From a virus, in the IMG/VR virus record IMGVR_UViG_3300023443_001045, positions 1 to 32,676 of that record: DNA of 32,676 nucleotides, one strand, 5' to 3'. Positions 1-8,301 of the stretch are shown piece by piece. Each line of letters begins with the position of its first letter. Position 1 is the stretch's first letter. Under the pieces are notes generated by a model. It was not told the origin of the DNA. It worked only from the letters and a program-made list of their open reading frames with translations, and did not search any database. Position numbers and translations under genes: made by a program.

Positions 1-2
1 AG

Positions 3-587
3 GTAATAACACCACCAGCAGGATCTCCAATAACGCTTGCTGAGGCAAAATCTTTTATGAGGGTTGACTTTACTGATGACGATGTATTGATTCAGTCATT
101 GATTGATACAGCAGTTGAATGTGGCCAGAGGATTACAAGGCGTGTATTTATAGACACCAAGTTTCGAACGCTCCGAAATGGATTCGGCGAGGCACGAACC
201 TTTACATCCGGTGGTGAACTACCTTTGGTCTTGCGTAAAAGTCCATTTATATCGACGACATTATTCAACTTCAAAAAGACCGATGACACAGTAGTCGTGT
301 TAGTTAAAGATACAGATTATTTCGAGGAAATTGTCGCTGATTACAGTAAATTACGTCCCGAAGACTTATGGCCCTTTGATAATAAAAGACGGGTTCAATC
401 AATCACGATTGAGTTTACTGCAGGATTTGCCAATGCTGCCGCTGTCCCCCAGGATTTAAAAACAGCTTTATTACAACATGTGACGGCTTTATATGAAAAC
501 CGGGGGGATTGTGATGTTGCGGGCGAATCTTCAATACCGTCGATTGCTATGTCTATTTACCAGAAATTTAAAATCATGGAGCTATAA
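3..587 (+). CDS. Head-tail connector (gp6/phiE125 gp8-like), 5' end outside window
   Basis: Probable ring-forming connector that sits under the portal and joins capsid to tail. The frame is open from base 3: the residues before Met at base 57 read as VITPPAGSPITLAEAKSF, which is the usual N-terminal region of this family (PxxxPitLaeaK followed by an acidic patch and a helix). The Met at 57 is therefore internal and the true start lies left of the window. The rest is typical: DDDVLIQSLIDTA helix, then a beta-rich middle and a C-terminal helix with AVPQDLKTALLQHV. It overlaps the next gene by one base (TAATG). Its position before a head-closure and an HK97 gp10-like gene supports the call. Confidence 0.8.
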   Translation, partial: VITPPAGSPITLAEAKSFMRVDFTDDDVLIQSLIDTAVECGQRITRRVFIDTKFRTLRNGFGEARTFTSGGELPLVLRKSPFISTTLFNFKKTDDTVVVLVKDTDYFEEIVADYSKLRPEDLWPFDNKRRVQSITIEFTAGFANAAAVPQDLKTALLQHVTALYENRGDCDVAGESSIPSIAMSIYQKFKIMEL

Positions 588-859
588 TGATTGATCAAGT
601 TTTACATTGTGAGTTCCGTCAATCCCGCAAATTAGGGCGCATTAGAGTAACATTAACTCTGCTTGAACAGGGGGCTATGCTTAAAGAATTTATTACGGCG
701 GTTAGCATTATTGATAGAGATTATGACAAAAATAAAAATGAGATGATTTATCTATGTGAAGGGGAACAGTTTTCACCCGTTGATCCCGGTGACATCATTC
801 CTTTTTATAGCGCCCAAGTAAATTGGAGCTTTGATTTTATCAAGGTGGACAAAAATTAA
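587..859 (+). CDS. Hypothetical phage protein in the connector cluster
   Basis: A 90-residue protein that I do not recognise. It starts at the ATG that overlaps the previous stop (TAATG) and ends immediately before the next ATG, so it is translated within the head-tail connector block. It has alternating short strands, no membrane segment and no cysteine pair beyond isolated Cys residues. The position between a connector ring protein and a head-closure protein suggests a small virion or assembly factor, but nothing in the sequence shows a specific role. Confidence 0.6.
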   Translation: MIDQVLHCEFRQSRKLGRIRVTLTLLEQGAMLKEFITAVSIIDRDYDKNKNEMIYLCEGEQFSPVDPGDIIPFYSAQVNWSFDFIKVDKN

Positions 860-1243
860 ATGGCTGTTTGTCAAGTAATCCGGATTAAAAAAAGAAAATT
901 TTGCGTTGGCGATTTACGCGAAAGAATAACACTTCAGAACAGAGATATTCAGGCTCCAGGTGATATCAATTTCACTGAAAAGTTTAGTGGGCCATTAGTT
1001 GTTTCTGCGGCTGTAAAAACGCTTGCCGGCATCACAGTATTTGATAGTACCAACGTTGAACGGATCGCGACACATGATTTTATCATCAGATTTCAATCCG
1101 GAATTACGCAAGAAAAATGGATATTATGGAAAAGTGAACGATATGACATTTTGGTCGTAGAAAATCTTGAAGGCCGCAATCAATGGCTTAAGCTAAGGAG
1201 CGCGGTGAGAGGCACTGATACGCTTGTGGTAAATGACGCATGA
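860..1243 (+). CDS. Head closure / head-tail adaptor protein (SPP1 gp16-like)
   Basis: Likely stopper protein that closes the filled capsid and docks the tail. The family signature is visible: GDLRERITLQN near residue 20 (the G-x-L-R-x-R-I-t-l-q motif of the phage head-tail joining family), a conserved middle with VSAAVKTLAG, and a C-terminal RYDILVVENLEGRNQWLKL segment. Length (127 residues) is within the family range of about 105-130; the first ~15 basic residues are an unusual extension. It overlaps the next gene by four bases (ATGA), which fixes the downstream start and suggests translational coupling. Confidence 0.8.
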   Translation: MAVCQVIRIKKRKFCVGDLRERITLQNRDIQAPGDINFTEKFSGPLVVSAAVKTLAGITVFDSTNVERIATHDFIIRFQSGITQEKWILWKSERYDILVVENLEGRNQWLKLRSAVRGTDTLVVNDA

Positions 1244-1698
1244 GTTTTACATTTAAAGCAAATCCCAAGAACAACCAGATACTTTTTGATCTTAGTAAAA
1301 GTGCCCGAAACACAAAGCGTGGTATTCGTCAAGGCTTTTGGGCATTAGCTAGAGAATTACGTGCAGGTGTTCAACAAAAGATCAAAGAAGGTCCGAAAAC
1401 AGGACGCCTCTATCGGATTAAAGGACGTAAACGTAAGCATAGAGCATCAGCACCAGGCCAAGCACCAGCCAATAGAACGGGTGCCCTAAGAAAATCAGTA
1501 GGGTTTGAAATACGCGGAACGAGCGAATTAGAATTCGGGTATCGTGATAGTGTAAATTATGGTGAGTTTGTTGAGCTCGGTACAAAGAGAATGGACCCAA
1601 GACCAGCGCTGACGCCACAAGTGATTGAAAGCACTAAAAATGCACGAGGTCACTTTGAGCGTGAAATAAAAAAAGCACTATTGAATCCAAGGGGCTGA
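1240..1698 (+). CDS. HK97 gp10-like tail completion protein
   Basis: Predicted tail-completion protein. Hallmarks are the basic N-terminal half, the SAPGQAPANRTGALRKSV segment in which the family carries an APP-x-xTG-L-xxSI motif, and the C-terminal YGEFVELGTKRMDPRPALTP block (the Y-x-x-fvE-fGT-x-xm-x-a-xPFLxPA motif). The 152-residue length fits. It follows the head-closure gene with an ATGA overlap and precedes the tail terminator, the usual order head closure - gp10 - terminator. I infer action at the head-tail joint; no enzymatic motif is present. Confidence 0.8.
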   Translation: MSFTFKANPKNNQILFDLSKSARNTKRGIRQGFWALARELRAGVQQKIKEGPKTGRLYRIKGRKRKHRASAPGQAPANRTGALRKSVGFEIRGTSELEFGYRDSVNYGEFVELGTKRMDPRPALTPQVIESTKNARGHFEREIKKALLNPRG

Positions 1699-1701
1699 TT
1701 A

Positions 1702-2805
1702 ATGAATTATCGCGATATTGTAGCCCAACTTCAAACTGAATTGCCTAAGTTTGAAACTAGATTCAGTGATCAGATAAGCTTTTCAAGTTTGATAGCCGTA
1801 TCCACGACCGTAACAGCCACCACCACAGCGGCGCACGGAAAGATCACAGGCGACGCTATTACGATTACGGGTGTAAGGGTTGGAAATCCCGTTACCTTAT
1901 CTGTATTGGGCACCACAGTAACGGGAACGACATCGTTTGACCATGATCTGACAGAATTTGACGGATTTGGTAGTAATCCGGGATTTGCTACCGTAACTAT
2001 TAGCGGAACAAATGAAACTGAATACAATGGTACTTTTAATGTTGCGACAGTACCAAACAGACGAACATTCACATATGAGTTAAGCGCCACACCGTCAGGA
2101 CCGCCAACCGGAACTATCATTCTTGAGGAAGATTTGACCGATGGATATAACGGGCGGTTTATAATTACTGTCACCGGGGCCACCACATTTACTTATATTG
2201 TTGCGAATGCCCCGGCTGGCCTTGCTGTCATAACCGGGGCCGCGGCAACCCATACAAAAACACGTATATCGATTGCGATAAATGCGGATCGAATATTTGA
2301 GGTATATACCAAACAGCCGCCAGATGATCTTTGGTTATTCGTTATTCCCCGCGATACAGCGATCAGCAATGACAGGGATTTATTGAATGATGCTCAAGTA
2401 TCTTGGACAACAGGAACGCAGGAACGCAGATTAAAAACGATTATCAACTTTGATATTATGGTGATTTTCCCGGCGACAACAGAAATTGCCGCTGCAAATA
2501 GTCGTGATGATGCTGAAAAAATTGCCGTGTCGTTTTATCAGTCTTTAGCAGGCTTTAAACCTTCCACGACCTTGACTTGTCCCAGCGAATTTGTGGTGAC
2601 ACCGGTCGGTCATGGGTTTGGTCGATATAATGGTGCCGTTTATGCTCATTTATATAATTGGCAGTTAATTGAAGAAATCACTAATGCAGATACGTTCCGC
2701 ACAGGTGACCGCGCATTTAGGGATGCGCGTTTAATATTCACGAATGATTTTGATGAAAACATCATCGATACCAATGTTGATCTTGATGATCAGCCGCTTC
2801 CATAG
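1702..2805 (+). CDS. Tail terminator-like protein (Mu gp37 position) with inserted beta domains
   Basis: The outer parts look like a Mu-type tail terminator: N-terminal DIVAQLQTELPKFETRF and, from about residue 195, ADRIFEVYTKQPPDDLWLFV followed by an alpha/beta domain. Between them (about residues 35-190) lie at least two repeats of a beta module with the pattern YNGxFxV...TFTY. The same module occurs once in the baseplate J protein (10461-11777). At 367 residues it is roughly twice the usual terminator length because of this insertion. It directly precedes DUF2635-like, sheath and tube genes, the Mu gp37-gp38-L-M order. The fold of the insert (Ig-like) is inferred. Confidence 0.65.
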   Translation: MNYRDIVAQLQTELPKFETRFSDQISFSSLIAVSTTVTATTTAAHGKITGDAITITGVRVGNPVTLSVLGTTVTGTTSFDHDLTEFDGFGSNPGFATVTISGTNETEYNGTFNVATVPNRRTFTYELSATPSGPPTGTIILEEDLTDGYNGRFIITVTGATTFTYIVANAPAGLAVITGAAATHTKTRISIAINADRIFEVYTKQPPDDLWLFVIPRDTAISNDRDLLNDAQVSWTTGTQERRLKTIINFDIMVIFPATTEIAAANSRDDAEKIAVSFYQSLAGFKPSTTLTCPSEFVVTPVGHGFGRYNGAVYAHLYNWQLIEEITNADTFRTGDRAFRDARLIFTNDFDENIIDTNVDLDDQPLP

Positions 2806-2813
2806 GACTTAAC

Positions 2814-2987
2814 ATGAAAATAAAATTAAACGTAGATTTGGACGGTTTTATCGCCGGCCAAGAGATAAAGCTTGATGCTATAAACGGCATTCCTAAAGAC
2901 CCCTTTTGGCGCGCACGGATTAAAGATGCTGATCGCGACAATTGTATTACAATTTTAAAATCAAAGAGCAAAAAGGAGTCTAAATAG
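2814..2987 (+). CDS. Small DUF2635-like protein (Mu gp38 position)
   Basis: A 57-residue ORF beginning at ATG 2814, eight bases after the terminator stop, and ending directly at the sheath ATG. The central PKDPFWRARIKDAD segment matches the P-xx-x-(Y/F)W-x-RR-l-x-DGD pattern of DUF2635 proteins, which occupy exactly this slot before the sheath gene in Mu-like tail operons. An AAAAGGAG Shine-Dalgarno near its 3' end serves the sheath start. Biochemical role is not known for the family. Confidence 0.65.
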   Translation: MKIKLNVDLDGFIAGQEIKLDAINGIPKDPFWRARIKDADRDNCITILKSKSKKESK

Positions 2988-4544
2988 ATGACACGCTCAA
3001 TTCAAAGTAATCCAACAGTTAGCCTATCTATTATTGCGGCCCAAACGGCAATTGGAACATCGGCGCAACGTGTTTTATTTGTTGGTCAAAAAACTGCAGT
3101 CGGTACAGCAACGTCTGGGGCTCTTATTTCTGACATTCAGAATGATGCATCAGAGAATACACTTTTTGGTGCCAATTCTATGCTAGCGGGAATGATCAGA
3201 GCTTTCCGTGCAATCAACCTAGATGTTAATATTGATGCTATTCCGCTTGATGATGCCGGGGCAGGCGTTCCAGCCACAAGCACAGTGACTTTCGCAGGCA
3301 CACCGACTGAAGCCGGGACAATTACAATCACGGTAGGAAGCCGAGTAAATCATGCTTTCAAGATTGCAATCGCAACCACTGATACGGCCACCACAATTGC
3401 GGCAGCTCTTGTGACGGCTATTACTGCGGATACAGATGTTCCTGTGACTGCTGGAAATGTGGCCGGGGTAGTGACCTTGACAGCAGTTAATGACGGCACC
3501 GAAGGAAACTCTATTGGTATCGCCAAATCAGGCACTGTGGGCGGCGTTACGACAACTTTAGTAGGCATGGCCTCAGGCGCAACAAACCCTACCTTGACAG
3601 GCGTCTTTGACGTAGTGGGAGATATCAGATATCAGACAGTTGTTTGGCCTTTCACATTTACGCTAACGGAATTGAAATCATTTCTTGATCCACGGTTCAA
3701 TGTGGACAATAAAATTCAGGACGGTGTTGGGATAGTCCATTCATCTGATACATTTGCAAATCTTAAATCTGCTGGTGACGCTGAAAATAGTCAATCTATT
3801 GTTATCTTGGGTAATCGTGAAGTTACAGGCGGTGATGTCGAGGGTTCGGGGCTTTTAGAAATTGGCACTATTATTTCCAGTCAGTTTGCAGCCTTGCGAT
3901 CATTGCGACTTGAAGACGACACAAATATTGCACCCTTTGTCATTGCTACTAATGGTGCCAGAGATACAAGAGGGGGCGCGGCCATTGCATCACTTCCATA
4001 TCACAACACACCTTTTGTCAATTTGCCTGTTGTTACCCAGGGGGATGGATTTACCGCACAGGAATTAAGTGATTTGCTGGATGCTGGTGTGTCAAATATC
4101 GGATCAAATATTACCGCGACCATAGCTATCGCAGGACCAATTAAAACAACTTCCAAAACAGATGTTGCAGGCAATCCTGATCCATCCTTTGGGTTCCTCA
4201 ACTTTGTTGATACGATTTCAACTATTCGAGAAATTTACTTTAATCGTCTGAAGGCTCGTTATGCACAGAGTCGATTGACAACTGGAGCCTTGCAAAGTGG
4301 TCGGTCAATAGCGAATGAGGAATCTATCCGGGCTTTCCTGATAGGAATTTATCAAGATCTCGGAAGTGCTGATTTCGTACTTGTGGAAGCTGGTGAGACA
4401 TCCCTTAATTTCTTCAAAGATAATTTGTCGGTAGTTCTCGATCTTGTTACGGGAACGGCTACTATCACCATGAAAGTTCTGATCGTAACGCAATTGCGTA
4501 TTATCACGGGCTCAATTCAAATCGCATTTAGCACAGAGGAATAA
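2988..4544 (+). CDS. Contractile tail sheath protein (Mu gpL-like)
   Basis: Main subunit of the contractile sheath. Family features: N-terminal strand segment with VLFVGQKTAVGTA, a gpL-type inserted domain with TITITVGSRVNHAFKIAI and an EGNSIGIA loop (about residues 95-185), and a C-terminal core with FNRLKARYAQSRLTTGALQ and the final strand ITGSIQIAFSTE that would donate to the neighbouring sheath subunit. Length of 518 residues is normal for Mu-like sheaths. Start ATG abuts the preceding stop, with GGAG ten bases upstream. Followed within six bases by the tube gene, as expected. Confidence 0.9.
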   Translation: MTRSIQSNPTVSLSIIAAQTAIGTSAQRVLFVGQKTAVGTATSGALISDIQNDASENTLFGANSMLAGMIRAFRAINLDVNIDAIPLDDAGAGVPATSTVTFAGTPTEAGTITITVGSRVNHAFKIAIATTDTATTIAAALVTAITADTDVPVTAGNVAGVVTLTAVNDGTEGNSIGIAKSGTVGGVTTTLVGMASGATNPTLTGVFDVVGDIRYQTVVWPFTFTLTELKSFLDPRFNVDNKIQDGVGIVHSSDTFANLKSAGDAENSQSIVILGNREVTGGDVEGSGLLEIGTIISSQFAALRSLRLEDDTNIAPFVIATNGARDTRGGAAIASLPYHNTPFVNLPVVTQGDGFTAQELSDLLDAGVSNIGSNITATIAIAGPIKTTSKTDVAGNPDPSFGFLNFVDTISTIREIYFNRLKARYAQSRLTTGALQSGRSIANEESIRAFLIGIYQDLGSADFVLVEAGETSLNFFKDNLSVVLDLVTGTATITMKVLIVTQLRIITGSIQIAFSTEE

Positions 4545-4549
4545 AAACC

Positions 4550-4933
4550 ATGTCGAACGCTCTTAATAATGTCAATGTTATTGTGGATGGTGAGCCTATT
4601 GCCGTTCAACCCAATAGCGTTAAATACAATGACGGTGATGGTGAAGTAACCCTCCGTTCCCAAACTACAGGCTCGACGGTTGAAGTTGTCCGAAGCGTTA
4701 ATGCAGAAACAAAGATAGGCATGGCCGGTTTTATTTTATTGTCTACCGATGAGAATGCTGCATTACTTCGTAAATGGCGCCGGGATGAAAATGCTCATAC
4801 AGTTGAACTTAGTCAGGATGGAACAGATTTCCAACGCGCTTTTCGTAATATGCGAATTTCAAATAATCCTGATGTTGAAACCGGTCATGATTCAAGTTTT
4901 GACGTTGAATTTCAAGGCGAGAGGGCTGCATAA
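4550..4933 (+). CDS. Tail tube protein (Mu gpM-like)
   Basis: Predicted inner tube subunit. The 127-residue protein has the beta-rich composition of Mu/P2 tube proteins, with NVNVIVDGEPIAVQPNSVKY at the N-terminus and the conserved C-terminal HDSSFDVEFQGERA strand. Position directly after the sheath and before the tail-assembly chaperones is diagnostic in this operon type. Its stop codon overlaps the next start (TAATG). A second + frame in this span encodes only a shadow ORF. Confidence 0.85.
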   Translation: MSNALNNVNVIVDGEPIAVQPNSVKYNDGDGEVTLRSQTTGSTVEVVRSVNAETKIGMAGFILLSTDENAALLRKWRRDENAHTVELSQDGTDFQRAFRNMRISNNPDVETGHDSSFDVEFQGERAA

Positions 4934-5376
4934 TGCGGGAACTTGAATTTAAACTTTCTAAACCAATCAAGGTATCTGTTGGTGGAGATTTTGAAGAATC
5001 CGATGTAATTATTCTTTGTTGTCCTCCAGCAAAAGAAAAGAAAATCCCTCTTCGTTTGAGACGTGGATTTATGCAGGCCGTTAATAGTTTTGCTGATCAA
5101 CATAAAGCAGCACCGAAGCAGGTTGGAGAACAAGAAATTACTGGGCCTGAAGTGGAGCAGATGTTATTCATGGCCGATGCCATTGATATTGAGACGTTTA
5201 TGGATAATTTTCAAAAGTTAATGTTTGTACCGGGTGTTGCTAAGATGTGTGAGCAAAATTTACGTTTGGCAGAATGGGATCGTATCACTGCAGAAGATTC
5301 TCAAAGACTGATGGGTGAGTACCTAGCAACTTTTTTCGTACCTTCGTGGACAGTGACGCCGCCCACGAAAAATTAA
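4933..5376 (+). CDS. Tail assembly chaperone, short (unshifted) form
   Basis: A 147-residue protein located between tube and tape measure, the slot of Mu gp41-like chaperones that keep the tape measure soluble during tail assembly. N-terminal MRELEFKLSKPIKV and the helical FMADAIDIETFMDNFQKL region resemble this family. Its end overlaps a second open frame that is reached by a -1 slip at 5331-5337, giving a longer product. The last 12 residues (VPSWTVTPPTKN) are unique to the unshifted form. Confidence 0.75.
   Translation: MRELEFKLSKPIKVSVGGDFEESDVIILCCPPAKEKKIPLRLRRGFMQAVNSFADQHKAAPKQVGEQEITGPEVEQMLFMADAIDIETFMDNFQKLMFVPGVAKMCEQNLRLAEWDRITAEDSQRLMGEYLATFFVPSWTVTPPTKN
5331..5337 (+). promoter_or_regulatory. 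-1 ribosomal frameshift slippery heptamer T_TTT_TTC
   Basis: In the chaperone frame the codons read ACT TTT TTC at 5329-5337, giving the canonical X_XXY_YYZ heptamer. Slippage by -1 continues in the frame that stays open to 5519. Contractile and non-contractile tail phages normally make two chaperones this way between the tube and tape measure genes. Confidence 0.75.
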
Positions 5377-5519
5377 TTGATACAATACATTCTCTTGCTG
5401 TTTTTTATACAGGAACATCGATTTCTGAATTTAAAAACATGTCAATATTAGAACTTGAAGACGCCGTTAAAAATATGGAACGCATCGCTAAAATTCGCGA
5501 AAAAGCAATTAGGAAATAA
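5337..5519 (+). CDS. Frameshift extension of the tail assembly chaperone (long form)
   Basis: After a -1 shift on the slippery heptamer the reading continues RTFVDSDAAHEKLIDTIHSL and ends with LEDAVKNMERIAKIREKAI, adding about 60 residues to make a product of about 195 residues. No good start codon with a ribosome site opens this frame on its own, and it fills the otherwise unexplained 145 bases between the chaperone stop and the tape measure ATG at 5522. The extension is helical and charged, as in known chaperone C-terminal domains. Frameshift efficiency cannot be judged from sequence. Confidence 0.72.
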   Translation, partial: RTFVDSDAAHEKLIDTIHSLAVFYTGTSISEFKNMSILELEDAVKNMERIAKIREKAIRK

Positions 5520-5521
5520 TC

Positions 5522-7111
5522 ATGTCGTTTAATATATCCTATGTCTATATTGCTAAAGACCGTTTCTCAGCGGTGGCACGTCGAATTAATAATATCGCTA
5601 AAAAATTGGACTCGCGTTTGGTTAGCTTAGCGATTCAAGCTAAAAAAGCTGGCAAGGCTTTTAGTAAAATCGGGAAATCTGTATCTTTGAGATTATCCGC
5701 GCCTGTTGCTATCGCTGGAGGTATTGCGTTGAAAACAGCCGCCAATATGGAAACATTGCGAGTTTCTTTGGAGGTTATGCTTAAAAGCGCAGAAAAAGGC
5801 AAAAAAGCCTTTCAAGAACTTGCTGAATTTACTGCCAAAACACCATTTCAATTAGCAGAAGTTGCTTCATCAGCACGTCGATTATTGGCCGCGGGTGTTG
5901 ATATTGAAATGTTAAATTTAAGACTTACAACGCTTGGAAATATTGCTTCAGGTGCCAATGTACCTTTACAAGATTTAGCTAGTATTTTTTCAAAAATAAA
6001 AAGCAAAAATAAAGCTATGACAGAAGAAATTCTGCAATTGTCAGATAGGGGGATTCCAATTATTAGACAGCTTGCAGAATCTTTTAAAATTCCTGAAACT
6101 GCTGTATTTGATCTTGCTGCGGCAGGGAAAATAACATTCCCTGTGATAATTAAAGCATTTGAAGATATGACAACAGGTGCAGGAATTTTTGCTGGAGCGA
6201 TGGAACGACAAAGTAAAACTATTTCAGGTTCCGTATCGACATTGAAAGACAATATCAGCTTAGTTATTGGTGCAACAGGGGAATGGTTTTCTAAAACAAT
6301 TGGCCTTACTGGTGCAATAGCTAATTTAAATAATAATATAAATCCTGTTAAAGTTCAAAAATGGTTCGAGGAATTTTCAGAAGGCTCACCCATATTGTCA
6401 AAAGTAGTGGCTGGAACTGTGTTGTTTGCTACGGCACTTGGCCCTGTAATATTTGGGCTTGGTCAAGCAATATTCTCAATAGGTTTAACGGCCCAGGGAA
6501 TTACGATTCTTTCTGCTGCATTTCCTGGGTTGATTACAAGAATAAAAGCAACTGTTGTTGGTTTCTTTTCTCTTATAAAAGCCATTGGCCTAACAATTAT
6601 ATCTATGGTTAGACTTGCTGCGCGAGCCGCCATTTTTGTTATTGTGAAAACGGCAATACTTGCTTGGACGGCCGCACAATGGTTGCTTAATGCTGCATTG
6701 ACAGCTAATCCTATTGGCTTGATCATTGTGGGTATCGCAGCATTAATTGCTGGTGTTGTATTGTTGGTTAAAAAGATGGGGGGCATGACTGCCCTTATTG
6801 ACGTATTCAAAAAAATTGGAAATGGCATTATAGACTTTTTGGTTTTCCCACTTCGTTCGGTTTTACAAGCGGTGGATGCTATTGCCGGAACAAATCTGGC
6901 AGCTAAACTAGATACTATTGTCGCAGGAATAAAATTCGACATTGAACCGCCATCAGGAGCCGCAATTGCAGGGGCTACTCAAAGAACTGAAACAGAGGTA
7001 AATGTTAATTTGAATGCTCCTCCTGGAATAATTCAATCAGTTGAAAGCCGCACAAAAGGAGAGGCGCGCACAAATGTTGGTCAGAATCTCGTAATGGCGG
7101 GTGCTGGATAA
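5522..7111 (+). CDS. Tape measure protein
   Basis: Sets tail length and later exits through the tube at infection. N-terminal helical region (AKDRFSAVARRINNIAKKL), then the tape-measure domain with METLRVSLEVML and FTAKTPFQLAEVASSARRLL, and LSDRGIPIIRQLA with DLAAAGKITFPVIIKAFEDM, a signature of Mu/lambda-type tape measures. Residues about 290-425 hold several hydrophobic segments that may form the membrane-interacting part. At 529 residues it is short, predicting a short tail of roughly 80 nm by the usual 1.5 angstrom per residue rule. Stop and next ATG overlap (TAATG). Confidence 0.88.
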   Translation: MSFNISYVYIAKDRFSAVARRINNIAKKLDSRLVSLAIQAKKAGKAFSKIGKSVSLRLSAPVAIAGGIALKTAANMETLRVSLEVMLKSAEKGKKAFQELAEFTAKTPFQLAEVASSARRLLAAGVDIEMLNLRLTTLGNIASGANVPLQDLASIFSKIKSKNKAMTEEILQLSDRGIPIIRQLAESFKIPETAVFDLAAAGKITFPVIIKAFEDMTTGAGIFAGAMERQSKTISGSVSTLKDNISLVIGATGEWFSKTIGLTGAIANLNNNINPVKVQKWFEEFSEGSPILSKVVAGTVLFATALGPVIFGLGQAIFSIGLTAQGITILSAAFPGLITRIKATVVGFFSLIKAIGLTIISMVRLAARAAIFVIVKTAILAWTAAQWLLNAALTANPIGLIIVGIAALIAGVVLLVKKMGGMTALIDVFKKIGNGIIDFLVFPLRSVLQAVDAIAGTNLAAKLDTIVAGIKFDIEPPSGAAIAGATQRTETEVNVNLNAPPGIIQSVESRTKGEARTNVGQNLVMAGAG

Positions 7112-8301
7112 TGGCATTAGCTCAAGAACTTCAGCCGGCAAGTTATAAAGGATTTCGTTTTCTAACGCGTTCCATTCGCACAGAAGGCGGTCAAAAAACA
7201 ACTGTCCATGAATTCCCCGGCTCAAATCGACGAAATGTACAAGATCTTGGGCGATTACCTGATAGTTTTGTTGTCTCAGCCATTGTCACTGGTGACAACT
7301 ATATTGCTGATGTGGCACGCTTGACAGGTATCCTATCAGAGGGGGGATTTGGTGATTTTATTCATCCATCACGGGGTACATTTAATGTTAAAGTAAGTAC
7401 TTATACGCTTGTTGAGGAAGATGCAGATCAAGGCCGGGCAAGGTTTGAAATTAATTTTCTAACTTCATCAACACAAGTTCAACCAATAGCTCAATCTTCA
7501 AATGTTGGGGCAGTTTCAAGACGCACCGAATCAGTGAAGTCAGCACTTTCTGACAGGATTAAAACTGAATATAAAGTTAATTCAGGCTTTCGAGGAAATT
7601 TTACTGATGCAACAACTCAGATTAATGAAATATCGGATGAATTTTTAGTCAATGCCCAGCAATTTATACCCGCACCCATAGGGCTTGCAACATTTGAACG
7701 GTCAGTCGAGGCTTTTCGTGATAATGCAACCGTTTTGATTCAAAATCCAACATCGCTTGCAGCATCTCTTTTTGGTCTTTTTGATACATTTGATGCGATT
7801 CAAGTTACCGCAACAACATCATTTTTCCAGTTGCTTAGTTTTTTTGATTTTGGCGATGATGATATTCCTAATCGTAATGATACAGCGGGGCTTATTCAAC
7901 GCACCAATAATCGTAATATTCTCCGTCAATCCGTGCAAGTTGGAGCCCTCGCAGAAGCATATCGAGAAGCCAGTTTAATTGATTTTCAGACAGTACCTGA
8001 GATTAACGATGCAAACACCCGATTAGATACGCAGTACCAAAAAGTCAAAAATCAAGTGAATGAGCCTACCAAACAAGAATTGTCCCTATTACGGGATGAT
8101 ATAAGAAAATTATTTGACGATCAACGTTTAACAACATCAGAAGTGATTGAGCTGGATTTGCCGGTTCTCCCTGCTATTGTGCAAGCACAGAGTTTATATG
8201 GCGCTGATGCTCAGGCACAAGTTGATCAACTGATAGAGGTAAACAGCACGCGAGATACTGGAACCCTTGGTGGACGGGCGACAAAGGTATTAACAGAATG
8301 A
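7111..8301 (+). CDS. Baseplate/tail protein with DNA-circularisation N-terminal domain (Mu gpN, gp43-like)
   Basis: The first ~120 residues contain YKGFRFLTRSIRTEGGQKT and HEFPGSNRRNVQDLGR followed by FGDFIHPSRGTFNVKV, the hallmark of the DNA circulation N-terminal domain found in Mu gpN and relatives. In Mu this protein is a baseplate/tail component next to the hub. The remaining 270 residues are mostly helical and poorly recognisable. It overlaps the hub gene by four bases (ATGA). Confidence 0.82.
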   Translation: MALAQELQPASYKGFRFLTRSIRTEGGQKTTVHEFPGSNRRNVQDLGRLPDSFVVSAIVTGDNYIADVARLTGILSEGGFGDFIHPSRGTFNVKVSTYTLVEEDADQGRARFEINFLTSSTQVQPIAQSSNVGAVSRRTESVKSALSDRIKTEYKVNSGFRGNFTDATTQINEISDEFLVNAQQFIPAPIGLATFERSVEAFRDNATVLIQNPTSLAASLFGLFDTFDAIQVTATTSFFQLLSFFDFGDDDIPNRNDTAGLIQRTNNRNILRQSVQVGALAEAYREASLIDFQTVPEINDANTRLDTQYQKVKNQVNEPTKQELSLLRDDIRKLFDDQRLTTSEVIELDLPVLPAIVQAQSLYGADAQAQVDQLIEVNSTRDTGTLGGRATKVLTE

